From NCBI GenBank assembly GCA_022376925.1, contig JAIOJX010000032.1, positions 102,850,794 through 102,914,793 on the forward strand: DNA of 64,000 nucleotides. The letters run 5' to 3'. Shown here piece by piece: positions 23,118 through 36,020 of the stretch. Made by a program: the position numbers and the translations under genes. This stretch comes from Tragulus kanchil. Taxonomy: Eukaryota > Chordata > Mammalia > Artiodactyla > Tragulidae. The notes under the pieces were generated by a model that was given only the letters and a program-made list of their open reading frames with translations, was not told the DNA's origin and ran no database searches. Positions within the stretch are counted from its first letter, which is position 1. Each line of letters opens with the position of its first letter.

Positions 23118-23856
23118 CTTCTCAACCAGAGTTCCCAGCAAGCTCCCACATTCTTCACTGCTCTGATGCTCTGACGTGTGAGGCCAGCAAAGGGTCCAGG
23201 CCAGGCCCCTGTGACATCAGCAATGACCGGCTGAATGGGCAATTGGGAATTTGGCCCCTTGTCAGCAAGACGGATGAGCCAGACCTGCCTCAACGTCATC
23301 ACAGTTTTTGTTTCAGAACAAAACAGAAACACTTTCTTCTCCAGAAAGTCCCCATGGGAGCATTTAAATCCACAAGGTTTATGTAGGGCACAGGATGTGA
23401 GTAAAAGACGTCAAAGAGCATGCTCCCTGGGGAACCACTGTGCAGAAGCTGCTGGCCAGAGAGAGGCAGGCAAGAGTCAGCGGGCCAGACCGTCCCTCGC
23501 ATCCTCGCAGGACCCTTGCCAAGCTCTCAGAAAGAATGGCTTCAGACTTTTAGAAGTTCATTGTGATTTTTATTGTATTTTTAGAAGACATTGGACGGAT
23601 ATAGCGGGAATGAGGGTGAAGCAGCGTGAGAATCCAAGGAAATGTCAGCCGGCGTGTGCCCTCTTGACTTAAAGAAGAATTTCCATTTGACTCAGGAAAA
23701 AGGGGCAGTCTTCCGCTCTCCTTCCCCATCCAATGGCTCCACGCAGCCCACAAAACAGTGCCCAGAGCTCCTTACCTATCCTCACGGAGCCTTCCCAGTT
23801 GGTCCAAGCCTACTCGTATAAGTTAAATTTACTTCCCAGTACTATCCTCATGGGCT

Positions 23857-23912
23857 CTGAGGACCACATGGCCTGTGTCATCATCATCATCATGGCCTCA
23901 TGTGGTCCTCAG
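23857..23912. repeat. Inverted repeat with 14-bp perfect arms around an ATC run
   Basis: The arms 'ctgaggaccacatg' (23857-23870) and 'catgtggtcctcag' (23899-23912) are exact reverse complements. With a 2-base bulge the stem extends by GGCC. The loop contains a run of five ATC triplets. Confidence 0.9.
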
Positions 23913-24344
23913 ATGCACAGGCTACGGAGCTGCTAACCTGGGCCCTGTCCCTACCCAAGCTGTGCAATTGGGGCCAGGCATACAGCCTTCCTGACTCAGG
24001 TTCCACATCCTAAAAGTAATAGCATTTGCTACAGATGAAGTGAGGTTATTCAGGTAAAGCCTGCAACACATTGCCTAACCCAAGTAAGAACTCAGTCAAA
24101 TGCAGGTGATGACAAACCAATCACCCCGTTGTGCGGTGTCCTTCACCCCCAGAATCCTGCCTGCTCAGTCCTCCACCAACACAGTCCCACCCCAAGTCCA
24201 ACACCTCTAGCTACTCCAACCACAGGAAGCACCCCCCCACCACTGCCCTTGAGCTCCACTCCTCCCTCAGGGTTCCATCCAAGTAACCACACTCACCCTG
24301 CAAAAGGCTCCCAGCCGGAGATAGAAATACCACTAGATTGAGCT

Positions 24345-24450
24345 CCCAAAGGCCCCAGGTCAAGTCCCAGCCTTTCCAGTGATTCACGGCCTGATCTCTC
24401 ACCTGTCACTCAGCGACTCTAAACTTCAATTTCCTCTCCTCGAAAAGAGG
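24345..24450 (-). repeat. Possible MIR SINE relic
   Basis: Minus-strand MIR-like order: 'caagtcccagcc', 'ctgtcactcagcgactct', 'aatttcctctcctcgaaaag'. Weak. Confidence 0.45.
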
Positions 24451-25849
24451 GAGAATTCCCCCCGCCACTGGTGGAAAATCAACAGGATAATATGTGGAAA
24501 AGAACTTTATAAACTTTGAAATACCATGGAGTGTTTAACAAATTAAACTACTAACTTTTAGGGCAATAGTAATACTTAAACCAGAAAGACTAACTTTTTA
24601 TGATCGGGTTCTGCATTTACAGCCTATGATGTTTCTGCTGGAAGACCCAGTATACAGATTCAGATGCCACTCCAGTTCACTGTCACTAATAAGCAGAATT
24701 TCCACAGACTCTCTCTGACCTTAAAGTCCCTCTCTGAAAAGTACAGAAATAATTTGTGTTGTTGTTTAAACCATGGAAATGCTATGTCTCATTTGCAATT
24801 CACTTTTACAGTTTACAAACCACACATATAACCCAGAGCCTAAGAAACTACAGCTAACTGAAAGAGTCACCCAGAGTCCCCCACAACAATCTTGGTCTCT
24901 GATCTTCCTCCAAACTAGAAGGGCCCAGAGCTTCTGATTACTTCAACACCTGAGACCAACCCAGCCTCACCCACAAAGGGCCAAAATGCCCGCGGGAAAC
25001 GGGATTCTTTCCAACACCTGGTCATATGTCAAATATCAAGCTGGAGTTCTGTAATCTGGGAGGTAAAGGGATTGCTTTTATTGTATTTCTTGTGAAGTGC
25101 GAATCTAGTCATTCCTCTTTGCTCTCCAGCTTATAGCCATCAGCGATCTCTGTCCTTCGAATATGAGTGAGGGCTCCCCAAACTGGGACCCAGTGGATGC
25201 TGCCACCCCCGCAGCACTTGCTGAGGAGCTGAGGGAAAGCAAGAAGCAAGGTGAACAAGGAAGCAGGACTGGCCTCAGAGAGTTGAGGTGCATAGAAAGG
25301 AATGAATTCTCTGCGCCCAGAGGCTTGCATCTTCCCAAACCGAGAATGCTAAAGTCCTTGACACCTGATCTTTGATGTTTCCAGTGCCTGCTCCCATTGC
25401 TGCAAGCCTGTATATTGACTGCCTTCTCCTCCGACCTCCTTGGAGCAGTTCCTCAGAGCTACTGTGATGCTGTCTCCCAGGCTCAGAGACCTAAACATTC
25501 CCAGCAAATTAAAGAACTCTCTACTTTTCAAGTCGTGACTATATTTTGGTTGACAGTCCAAAATGGCTGCAACAGCGCTGGACAGCACATTCTCACAGCA
25601 TGTTTCCAAAGCGAGAAATCCTGGGCGGTGGCTGAGACCATGAGAGAGAGCTGTCACTGAGTACTTAGCCTCTTTTATCAGGAAAGCAGGCCCTCTCCCC
25701 TGCTGACTTCCTTAGGACTCATTGGAACACATGATCACCAGAGACCAAAGTAGGCTGGAAACAAAAGTACCTGGGAAGAAGGCAAGGGAGGAAGGGCCAT
25801 TAGGCAACCAAGCAGCAATGTCTACTTCAGGGAGTATTTTAGATATTCT

Positions 25850-26395
25850 TCAGGTATTAGTTTCATGTTGCTGCTGTTACAAATTACCATGAATGTAGTA
25901 GTTAAAGTAATAACACAATTTTATTATCTTACAGATCTGGAGGTCAGAAGTCCAAAGTGGATTTTGCTGGGCCAAAATGAAAATGTCATCAAGACTGTGT
26001 TCTTTTTCGAAGTTTTAGGGGAAACCACTTTTCCAGTGCTACAGGCTGCCTTCATCCCATGACCTGTGGCCTCTTCCTATCTTCTCCTATCTCCTACCTT
26101 TGTCAGCAACAAAGCAGTCTCAAATCCATCTCCAACTCTGGCTCTGCTCCCATCATCACATCCCCTTCCCTGATCTAACCTTCTGCATCTTCTTCCAGCT
26201 TCTAAAGACACATGTGCGTACACTGGGTCCACCAGGCTGACCCAGAAGAACCTCTGTATCTCAAGATCTTTACCTTAACCATATCTGCAATGTCCCCTTT
26301 GCCATATAAGGTAACACAGTCCCATAGTTCTGGGCCTGTTATTCAGACCACCACACCTCCCATGATTTCTCGCAAACCTCCTCTTACTAAACACA
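25850..26395 (-). repeat. MaLR-type LTR relic (MST/MLT-like)
   Basis: On the plus strand it reads like the reverse of an MST/THE-type LTR: 'ggtattagtttcatgttgct', 'acaattttattatcttacag', 'atctggaggtcagaagtcca', and near the far end 'cctgttattcagaccacca'. Old and diverged, with the subfamily not determined. Confidence 0.6.
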
Positions 26396-26500
26396 GACTC
26401 CTGCTTCTGGAGGGAGGCTGAAAACAAAACAGACTCGTCATCTTATACAACTACTTGCTTAACTTTCAAAAGAGCCACAGAAGGCTTAGTTCAGATCCAT

Positions 26501-27000
26501 NNNNNNNNNNNNNNNNNNNNNNNNNNNNNNNNNNNNNNNNNNNNNNNNNNNNNNNNNNNNNNNNNNNNNNNNNNNNNNNNNNNNNNNNNNNNNNNNNNNN
26601 NNNNNNNNNNNNNNNNNNNNNNNNNNNNNNNNNNNNNNNNNNNNNNNNNNNNNNNNNNNNNNNNNNNNNNNNNNNNNNNNNNNNNNNNNNNNNNNNNNNN
26701 NNNNNNNNNNNNNNNNNNNNNNNNNNNNNNNNNNNNNNNNNNNNNNNNNNNNNNNNNNNNNNNNNNNNNNNNNNNNNNNNNNNNNNNNNNNNNNNNNNNN
26801 NNNNNNNNNNNNNNNNNNNNNNNNNNNNNNNNNNNNNNNNNNNNNNNNNNNNNNNNNNNNNNNNNNNNNNNNNNNNNNNNNNNNNNNNNNNNNNNNNNNN
26901 NNNNNNNNNNNNNNNNNNNNNNNNNNNNNNNNNNNNNNNNNNNNNNNNNNNNNNNNNNNNNNNNNNNNNNNNNNNNNNNNNNNNNNNNNNNNNNNNNNNN
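26501..27000. other. Assembly gap, exactly 500 N
   Basis: All bases 26501-27000 are N. The round length suggests a fixed-size or estimated placeholder. Open frames drawn across it are meaningless. Confidence 0.99.
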
Positions 27001-27611
27001 GTGGGAAGGACTCTCTGAATAGAGGGAGGCAGCCAAGGGAATAAATACCGCTGCCCACTGACCTCCACCCTCTGAGCCCCTGCCAGTGCTTCCCATTCAG
27101 CCAAACTCAACCAGAAACCAAAAGCCAAAGCTGTTGCCAGAGCCTCTGGAAGTGAGTTTCCGGGGACAAAGAGTAGGGTGACAGAGGATGACAGGCTGCT
27201 AAGGTACAGCAATCACACATCATTCAAACCTGGCCCTTCAACAGAAGCTTCCTGAGCAGTACAATATTCAGATACTGTTGGAGGCAAAACAACTTTACTT
27301 TAAACCTCTGTGGATGAGGAGTAGGTATTCTTTGCTGGTTGGAATACAGTCTAAGCAAAGTTACCTCTAGGAAAAAAAGCATAGGGTTTTAGTTGGACAA
27401 AGAGGAATTTTAAACATTGTACTTTTTTTTAATATAGCAAATAAGCGACTTAGAGTTGCACAACAGAAAAAATTTTTATTAACTTGCAATAAAATAGGGT
27501 TAGTGAAACTATGTATAGAATCTCACTTCTGAGACGCAGAGAAAAAAAGTAAGTTCCTTTCATTTAGTATAAAATATCTGGCTTTTCAAAGAAGTAGTAT
27601 GTATTATCTCG
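27001..27611. other. Unannotated single-copy stretch
   Basis: Nothing firmly recognised. 27060-27200 loosely resembles 22490-22660 in wording ('aaccagaaaccaaaagcc' against 'aaccagaagccagaggac'), so both may belong to the same old dispersed repeat. Confidence 0.4.
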
Positions 27612-27615
27612 TGCA

Positions 27616-27835
27616 TGGGTGCGTGCTAAGTCACTTCAGTTGTGCCCGACTCTCTGCAACCGTATGGACTGCAGCCCACCAGGTTCCTCTGTCTGTAGGA
27701 TTCTCTAAGCAGAATACTGGAGTGGGTTGCATGCCTTCCTCCAGGGGGTCTTCCTGACACAGAGATAGAACCCTTGTCTCTTATGTCTCCTGCATTGGCA
27801 GGTGGATTCTCTACTGTACCACCTGGAAAGCTCAT
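27616..27835 (-). mobile_element. Bov-tA SINE
   Basis: The minus-strand head lies near 27835 and the BovB-derived tail at the left ('gtgctaagtcacttcagttg'). The body words 'gcccaccaggttcctctgtc' and 'ggagtgggttgcatgcctt' are clear. Near full length. Confidence 0.9.
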
Positions 27836-28044
27836 ATTATACTGCTCTTTTAAGATAGGATCCTTATTTACTACCTTACAGATGAGAAAACTCAAATACA
27901 AAGTGGTCAAACTATTCTCAATAAGGACAGCAGAGAGCAGGGGGCAAGGGGTACATCTAGACAGGTCCTGTGAGGACCCACTCCAGTGCCCCTAGGCCCC
28001 GGAACCAGGGTATTTATCTGACCTGGAGGTGAGGTCAGAAGGTT

Positions 28045-28160
28045 ACGGTTAAGAGCTCAGCAACACTGAGTCCCAGCTCTGACATGATTTTACTGAGTGA
28101 CATTGGAGCACTCCCTTCCCATCTTTGGGGCTCAGTTTCTCCAGTCAAAACAAGAGCAAA
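28045..28160 (-). repeat. MIR SINE relic
   Basis: Minus-strand MIR pattern: 'ggttaagagctcagcaacac', 'gggctcagtttctccagtc'. The second copy at about 29205-29290 has lost about 22 bp (near 29248). Confidence 0.65.
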
Positions 28161-28480
28161 TTGGACCAGACTTGCAGTTTTCAAACACTGTTAGCAGGAG
28201 AAATTTTTCAGATATAATCTTTCAAGGTAAGGAACAACGTCTTCACTGCAGGAATTTTCAGGGCATTTAGTAAGCATACAGGTTTTGTCCCTCTCCAGGC
28301 TAGTGATTTAACATATAGTTGGGGAAACAGCAGTCCAGACAAGAGTTTCGCAATCTTTGTGTTTTACCACAATCCGTAGTCAGAAAGACAATTTATATCA
28401 CGACCCAAGAAGACACACATACACACAGCCAACGTGTGTTGACATAAATACACCTTGTCCTTCAATGACACAGAAAATTT

Positions 28481-28802
28481 CACCAAACAGTATTTTTATT
28501 TTAAATTTTTTTTTGAGGGGGAGGGGCGGGCTGGGGAGGGAGTGGGGTGGGCGGGCCACTTCTATTGGCCTTTCATTTATCTATTTTCATCCATCTTTGT
28601 TCTTTGGCCCGTGTGGGTCTCCCATCGCAGTGGCCTCTGTTGTCGCAGAGCACCGGCTCTGGGCGCATGTGCTCCAGAGCTCTGGCTTGGTTGTTGGACA
28701 CATCGGTCCAGCCGCTCCGCGGCATGTGGGATCTTCCCAGGCCAGGGATTGAAAGGGCCCTTACCCAATGGACCACCAGGGAAGCCCCACCAAACAGTAT
28801 TT
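28481..28802 (-). mobile_element. CHR-type SINE, minus strand, with 15-bp target-site duplication
   Basis: The body 28496-28787 is the same variant as 10939-11243, reading right to left. It is flanked by 'caccaaacagtattt' at 28481-28495 and 28788-28802, exact. The B box (minus strand, near 28740-28752) is degraded. Confidence 0.9.
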
Positions 28803-29608
28803 ATCTTCACTGCACTCTGACACTGTCTAGTCTATTTTGTTCCCCTTTTTAAACACTTAAATTATGCATGAGAGTGTACATGACGGTGTCTGTGTGACTG
28901 GGTCATGATGCGAAATTTGCTAAAGGCTATAGTCAAAAATGTTTGAAAACTGCTGTCATGGGGACCTCTCAGCTCTGTGACCCTCGCCGTGCAGGCTGCT
29001 GGCTGCTTGTTGGTCCCTGAGACACAAATTAACCGATTTCTTTCAGGATTTAAAGCATGGGAGCCTCCGTGCCTTTCCGCACAGCTGAGCTGGGCCAGAG
29101 AATGTGAACAGAATGGACTGAAGAAAGCTGGCACTGCCCTCGTCTGGGAGGTACAGCTCAAGAACAAAGGGGGCTAGGGAGGTATTACGTGTGACAGAAG
29201 TCTTAACTAGCAACACTGAGTCCCAGCTCTGACATGATTTTACTGAGCATGTTAGGGGCTCAGTTTCTCCAGTCAAAACAAGAGCAAATTGGACCAGACT
29301 TGCAGTTTTCAAACACTGTTAGCAGGAGAAATTTTTCAGATATAATCTTTCAAGGTAAGGAACAACGTCTTCACTGCAGGAATTTTCAGGGCATTTAGTA
29401 AGCATACAGGTTTTGTCCCTCTCCAGGCTAGTGATTTAACATATAGTTGGGGAAACAGCAGTCCAGACAAGAGTTTCGCAATCTTTGTGTTTTACCACAA
29501 TCCGTAGTCAGAAAGACAATTTATATCACGACCCAAGAAGACACACATACACACAGCCAACGTGTGTTGACATAAATACACCTTGTCCTTCAATGACACA
29601 GAAAATTT

Positions 29609-29930
29609 CACCAAACAGTATTTTTATTTTAAATTTTTTTTGAGGGGAGGGGCGGGCTGGGGAGGGAGTGGGGTGGGCGGGCCACTTCTATTGGCCTTTC
29701 ATTTATCTATTTTCATCCATCTTTGTTCTTTGGCCCGTGTGGGTCTCCCATCGCAGTGGCCTCTGTTGTCGCAGAGCACCGGCTCTGGGCGCATGTGCTC
29801 CAGAGCTCTGGCTTGGTTGTTGGACACATCGGTCCAGCCGCTCCGCGGCATGTGGGATCTTCCCAGGCCAGGGATTGAAAGGGCCCTTACCCAATGGACC
29901 ACCAGGGAAGCCCCACCAAACAGTATTTAT
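29609..29930 (-). mobile_element. CHR-type SINE (copy B of doublet 7)
   Basis: Same insertion as 28481-28802, with the same target-site duplication (left copy 29609-29623). It differs by homopolymer lengths only. Confidence 0.9.
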
Positions 29931-32279
29931 CTTCACTGCACTCTGACACTGTCTAGTCTATTTTGTTCCCCTTTTTAAACACTTAAATTATGCATGAGAG
30001 TGTACATGACGGTGTCTGTGTGACTGGGTCATGATGCGAAATTTGCTAAAGGCTATAGTCAAAAATGTTTGAAAACTGCTGTCATGGGGACCTCTCAGCT
30101 CTGTGACCCTCGCCGTGCAGGCTGCTGGCTGCTTGTTGGTCCCTGAGACACAAATTAACCGATTTCTTTCAGGATTTAAAGCATGGGAGCCTCCGTGCCT
30201 TTCCGCACAGCTGAGCTGGGCCAGAGAATGTGAACAGAATGGACTGAAGAAAGCTGGCACTGCCCTCGTCTGGGAGGTACAGCTCAAGAACAAAGAGGGA
30301 GTTTGTCTCAAGGGCTGCCAACCCCGCCTCATTCACAGGCTCTAAATTCATTCAGCCTCCACCAGCCCACAGGCGTCCCCTCACCCCGGGGGCCTGCCAG
30401 GGGCTCTGACAAGGGGTTAGTGTCAGATCTGGGCAGCTCTCCCTGCCCGATGTGATGGGCATTCAGGTTGCCTGTGAGAATCGGAAACGGAGTCACTCTT
30501 GTCAGTTGAAAAACAACATCCTTCCCCAGTCACCCTACGTGCTCTCTGCTCCCACCCACCCCCACCCACAAAGGGGACCCAGGAAACAAGCATATCTTGA
30601 GATGTGCGCGTTGGCCATGGGAAAGAGCACTGGCTGGCCTGGCCACTGTGGGCAGGTCCCCAGAGGTCATCTCGCTCCATCCTCTTTCCCTCCCTGGTCT
30701 ACTTTCACCTCCCACTGAAAGGGCTGCCCTTCCAGAGCGGGCCACTCTACGCCACTTCACTGAGAGAGGAGAGGAGAAAGCAAACGGAAGACTTTAGCTC
30801 TGTGCCAGGCAGCACCCAGAGTACCTTGCATCATAAACATGTGGTGTCTCCTTTTATACAGATGATGAGAAGGAGGCTGAGACGAGCTGCCACTCAAGTC
30901 AGTCCAGCTCTGAGGCTGCAGACCTACCACCAAGCCATGGGGAAGAGGGAGGCAACAGGGTAGCAGATCACACTGGGGCGAGACTGGGGGGCCTCAGACG
31001 TAGGCCTCACAGAGCCCCGCTGCTCACAGAATGAAGCGCCGGCGGGTCTACATTAGGACAGCCCAATACAGGCAGCACGGAGTGAAGAGCTGAACACCAG
31101 TGTATTTATCTTCACTGCACTCTGACACTGTCTAGTCTATTTTGTTCCCTTTTAAACACTTAAATTATGCATGAGAGTGTACATGACGGTGTCTGTGTGA
31201 CTGGGTCATGATCGAAATTTGCTAAAGGCTATAGTCAAAAATGTTTGAAAACTGCTGTCATGGGGACCTCTCAGCTCTGTGACCCTCGCCGTGCAGGCTG
31301 CTGGCTGCTTGTTGGTCCCTGAGACACAAATTAACCGATTTCTTTCAGGATTTAAAGCATGGGAGCCTCCGTGCCTTTCCGCACAGCTGAGCTGGGCCAG
31401 AGAATGTGAACAGAATGGACTGAAGAAAGCTGGCACTGCCCTCGTCTGGGAGGTACAGCTCAAGAACAAAGGGGGAGCTTGTCTCAAGGGCTGCCAACCC
31501 CGCCTCATTCACAGGCTCTAAATTCATTCAGCCTCCACCAGCCCACAGGCGTCCCCTCACCCCGGGGGCCTGCCAGGGGCTCTGACAAGGGGTTAGTGTC
31601 AGATCTGGGCAGCTCTCCCTGCCCGATGTGATGGGCATTCAGGTTGCCTGTGAGAATCGGAAACGGAGTCACTCTTGTCAGTTGAAAAACAACATCCTTC
31701 CCCAGTCACCCTACGTGCTCTCTGCTCCCACCCACCCCCACCCACAAAGGGGACCCAGGAAACAAGCATATCTTGAGATGTGCGCGTTGGCCATGGGAAA
31801 GAGCACTGGCTGGCCTGGCCACTGTGGGCAGGTCCCCAGAGGTCATCTCGCTCCATCCTCTTTCCCTCCCTGGTCTACTTTCACCTCCCACTGAAAGGGC
31901 TGCCCTTCCAGAGCGGGCCACTCTACGCCACTTCACTGAGAGAGGAGAGGAGAAAGCAAACGGAAGACTTTAGCTCTGTGCCAGGCAGCACCCAGAGTAC
32001 CTTGCATCATAAACATGTGGTGTCTCCTTTTATACAGATGATGAGAAGGAGGCTGAGACGAGCTGCCACTCAAGTCAGTCCAGCTCTGAGGCTGCAGACC
32101 TACCACCAAGCCATGGGGAAGAGGGAGGCAACAGGGTAGCAGATCACACTGGGGCGAGACTGGGGGGCCTCAGACGTAGGCCTCACAGAGCCCCGCTGCT
32201 CACAGAATGAAGCGCCGGCGGGTCTACATTAGGACAGCCCAATACAGGCAGCACGGGAGTGAAGAGCTGAACACCAGTG
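29924..32279. repeat. Tandem doublet 8, unit about 1.18 kb, overlapping doublet 7
   Basis: Copy A 29924-31102 and copy B 31103-32279 abut. Small differences are one base lost in a T run (near 31150), one lost base near 31213, substitutions near 30297 and 30302, and one extra G near 32257. Because doublets 7 and 8 overlap, the about 370 bp ending with 'aagaacaaag' exist three times (near 28800-29168, 29924-30295 and 31103-31472). Confidence 0.96.
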
Positions 32280-34238
32280 ACGAGGACAAGGCAGCCACAC
32301 AGACTCAGGATATCTTTTAGCTGATGGATTATTTTCTAGAGCTGTTTTACATGTATAGCAAAACTGAGCAGAAAGTACAGAGCTCTCACATACACCCCAC
32401 ATAACCAGCGCCAACCTCACCCCTCTCCATCTGTGACCACAACCCCGATTTGATCTGTGCACTTGTCACAAGTGATGTGACCTGCACTAACACATCAGTA
32501 TCACCCAGAGTCCAGAGCTCGCTTTTTCATGCATTCTGAGTGTTGATAGCTGTGGAAGGATGTGCAGCCACCGTTGTGCTATCACACAGAATACTCTCGC
32601 TGTTCTAAACCTCCTGTGTGAGCACCTATCCTTCCCTCTCTTTCTCCCACTGACAAGCATCAATCTTTTTAACGTCTCCAAAATTTTGTCTGTTGATGAC
32701 ACGGGATTCATTTCAACTCTCCAAAAGGAAATATCCAGGCCCATATATTTTCACTGGACAGTTCTATCAAATGTCTAAATTGGCACTAGTTCTACAAAAT
32801 CACTTCCACAAAATAGAAAAGAATAGAATATCTCAGTCCATTTTACAAAGCTAATATCACCCTGATACCAAAACTTGATGAAAACAATACAAAAATAAAA
32901 CCTCACAGAGCAAAATTCCTCATGACTGTAGATGCAAAAATTGTTAAACTATTAGCAAACAGAATTTGATAACACATTAAAGAACTATATACCATGACCA
33001 AGATTTATTCCGGGAATGCAAGGCCAGTTTAGTAGTCAAACCCCAACAGTGTTAACAGTTTAAAGATGAAAAATTACACAATTGTATCAACAACTGATTT
33101 TTTAAAATCTTATGGTGAACTTCAACATTCATTCTTGATAACAAAAAAAAAACAACTCTCAGAAAACTAGGAATAGAGGGAAACTTCTCAGCTTGATAAA
33201 GAGCATCTACAAAAACCTACAGCTAACATTGTACGTATTGGTGAAAGATTGAAAGATTGAAAGATTGGTGAAAGATTTTCTCCCTAAGACTGAAGACAAG
33301 GATGTACCTTCTTACCACTCCTATTTAACATCATGCTGGAAGTTTTAGCCAGAGAAATAAGGCAAGAAAAATAAAATACATATAGATAGAAAAGGAAAAG
33401 TATTCCTATTCACAGATGACGTTTTCTACCTTTTCTGTATAGAAATTGCCAAGAAATCTAGAAAAAAATTGAACTCCTAGAACTAATAAGTGAACTTAGA
33501 AAGGCCGTAAGATATAAGGGGAACATACAAAAATCAGTTGTATTTCTATAGCTAACAAATTAAAAATAAAATACCATTTACAATCACTCAAAAAAAATGA
33601 AACAGATAAAACAGGTAAAAAAACTTGTAGGCTGAAAACCATAAAATGATGATAAAAGAAATCAAATAGATAAATTAGAGACATATAGCATTCATGGACT
33701 GAAAGACTTACTATGGTAAAGACGTCAGTTATTCAGTTTCATTTGTAGGTTTAATGTGATTCTTATCTAAAAATGGATTCCAGCAAGATTTTTTTATAGA
33801 TATAGAGAAGCTTCTTCTAAAGCTTATATGGAAAAGCAGAGGAACTAGAATAGGTAATAATTTTTGAAAAAGAATTGTAATCTGGGAAGAATCAAACTCC
33901 CTGCTTTCAGAACCTATTTTATAGTTTGAGTAATCAAGTCTGTATTGGCAGAGTAAAAGACATATAGATCAATTGGATAGAACAGACAGCCCAGAAATAG
34001 ACCCACGCAAATATACCCAAATGTGAAAATCATCCAGTGAAGGAAAAAGGGCCTTTTCAACAAATGGTGCTGAAGTAATTGAACATCCAAAGACATGGGG
34101 GGAAGGGCAAGAACCTTGTCCCAAATCTCATGCCTTACACACACACACACAAAAACTGACTCAAAATGAATTATAAACTGTAATATAAAATGAAAAGCTA
34201 CGAAACTTGGGGAGAAAAACACAGGAGAAAGTCTTCAA
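32280..34238 (+). repeat. Old L1 LINE relic, part 1
   Basis: From about 32690 the sequence follows L1 ORF2 in order ('tcaccctgataccaaaactt', 'aacatcatgctggaagtttt', 'cctttt'-to-'caacaaatggtgctgaagta') but with many indels and stops, so it is much older than the L1 at 16.5 kb. 32290-32690 probably belongs to the same or another old L1. Catalytic motifs are not in any open frame. Confidence 0.8.
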
Positions 34239-34865
34239 GATCTATAAAAGAAAAAGTGTATAAAATGTACTTTATCAATATTAAAAACATCTGTTCCATG
34301 AAAGACTTTGAAAATAGTGAAAAGGCAAATTACAGACTAGGAATAAATGTTAGCAAACCACATATCTGACAAAAGATAGAATATATAAACATCACTCAAA
34401 ATCCAATAGTTAAAATATAAAACAATCCAATTAGAAAGCAGCAAAAGGATATGTAGAGACATTTCCCTGAAGAGGATATACAGATGGTAAATAAGCACAT
34501 GAAAAGATGTTTAAAATTATTAGCCATGACGGAGATGCAAATTATACGATAGTGAGTATCACTACACATCTATTCAAATGGCAGAAATAAAAAGGTGACG
34601 AGGCCACGTGCTGTTGAGGATGCAGAGAAACCGAATCACTCACACATTGTTGGTCAGACGTAAAATAGTACACAACTCCAGAAAGTCACTGGCCATTTTC
34701 TTTAAAAATTAAATATGCAACTACCATGCAAACCATCAATATCCTTCCTGGACATTTATTCCAGAAAAATGAAAACTTATGTTCATGTAAAAACCCGTAC
34801 ACAAATATTTACAGCTGCTTTATTTAAACAGTCATAGCTAGAAACAACCCAGATGTCCTTCCAAA
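34239..34865 (+). repeat. Old L1 LINE relic, part 2 (3' end)
   Basis: Continuation of the old L1 to its 3' region ('tacagatggtaaataagcac', 'acaacccagatgtccttcc'). The second copy is 35394-36020. Confidence 0.75.
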
Positions 34866-35393
34866 TATTTCACGGATACCACCAGGGCCGCAGCCACGAT
34901 CATTGCTGTGATGTGTCTTCCAATACACACACAAGGGTTGGCAGACACTGTTGGAGGTCTGCCCGTAATCCATTTGCACCTTGTGAGGTTATTTCAGTGA
35001 ATGAGACAGGCATGATCCCTGTTATCACAGAGCTCACATTTTAGAGGAGAGAGAGACAAGTAAACAAGTTTCTACAATTGATGCTTCAGTAACAGGTTGT
35101 TACAAAGCTGTCAGTTTACTGCTACCTCAATCCAAGAAGATGTCAAGCTCAGTAGCTGACTTCACAATTTTGCACAGAGAAGCCTAGAACTCTTCTAGAT
35201 AAAACTCATCACAAACCTTTTCAATAAACTAAGCGATAGCACCAGGAAATGTAATTAAATCTGACATTAGAAGTCCAAATTCTGCTGAGGCTCTCTGATC
35301 AATGATGCAAAGAACAATTTGTCCCTGCCAATTTTAATAATATAATAGCTAGTTATTTAACAGCAAAAATGAGTTTATTTGGGAATAGTAAAG

Positions 35394-36020
35394 GATCTAT
35401 AAAAGAAAAAGTGTATAAAATGTACTTTATCAATATTAAAAACATCTGTTCCATGAAAGACTTTGAAAATAGTGAAAAGGCAAATTACAGACTAGGAATA
35501 AATGTTAGCAAACCACATATCTGACAAAAGATAGAATATATAAACATCACTCAAAATCCAATAGTTAAAATATAAAACAATCCAATTAGAAAGCAGCAAA
35601 AGGATATGTAGAGACATTTCCCTGAAGAGGATATACAGATGGTAAATAAGCACATGAAAAGATGTTTAAAATTATTAGCCATGACGGAGATGCAAATTAT
35701 ACGATAGTGAGTATCACTACACATCTATTCAAATGGCAGAAATAAAAAGGTGACGAGGCCACGTGCTGTTGAGGATGCAGAGAAACCGAATCACTCACAC
35801 ATTGTTGGTCAGACGTAAAATAGTACACAACTCCAGAAAGTCACTGGCCATTTTCTTTAAAAATTAAATATGCAACTACCATGCAAACCATCAATATCCT
35901 TCCTGGACATTTATTCCAGAAAAATGAAAACTTATGTTCATGTAAAAACCCGTACACAAATATTTACAGCTGCTTTATTTAAACAGTCATAGCTAGAAAC
36001 AACCCAGATGTCCTTCCAAA
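35394..36020 (+). repeat. Old L1 LINE relic, 3' end (copy B of doublet 9)
   Basis: Same sequence as 34239-34865 at offset 1155. Confidence 0.75.

Larger units (their letters stand above)
22227..25849. other. Long sparse stretch without gene or doublet
   Basis: About 3.6 kb with no recognised exon. It contains a perfect CRE at 23110-23117, an inverted repeat at 23857-23912 and a weak MIR at 24345-24450. Open frames up to 145 codons (23235-23672) show no known domain and no splice or start context that I could support. Confidence 0.5.
28061..30296. repeat. Tandem doublet 7, unit about 1.13-1.15 kb
   Basis: Copy A 28061-29170 and copy B 29211-30296, offset 1150 falling to about 1126. Differences are a 22-bp deletion near the start of B and length changes in G and T homopolymers (28507-28525 against 29632-29648). 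The left flank of B (cagaagtcttaactag) looks like a corrupted form of the left flank of A (cagaaggttacggttaagag). Confidence 0.95.

Noticed and set aside
26455..27212. Open frames of about 190-250 codons across 26501-27000
   Set aside because: They consist mostly of unknown residues from the N gap.
30604..30963. Open frames of 119 codons in GC-richer single-copy DNA, repeated at 31780-32139
   Set aside because: No recognised domain, and the repetition comes from doublet 8. No promoter or splice evidence.
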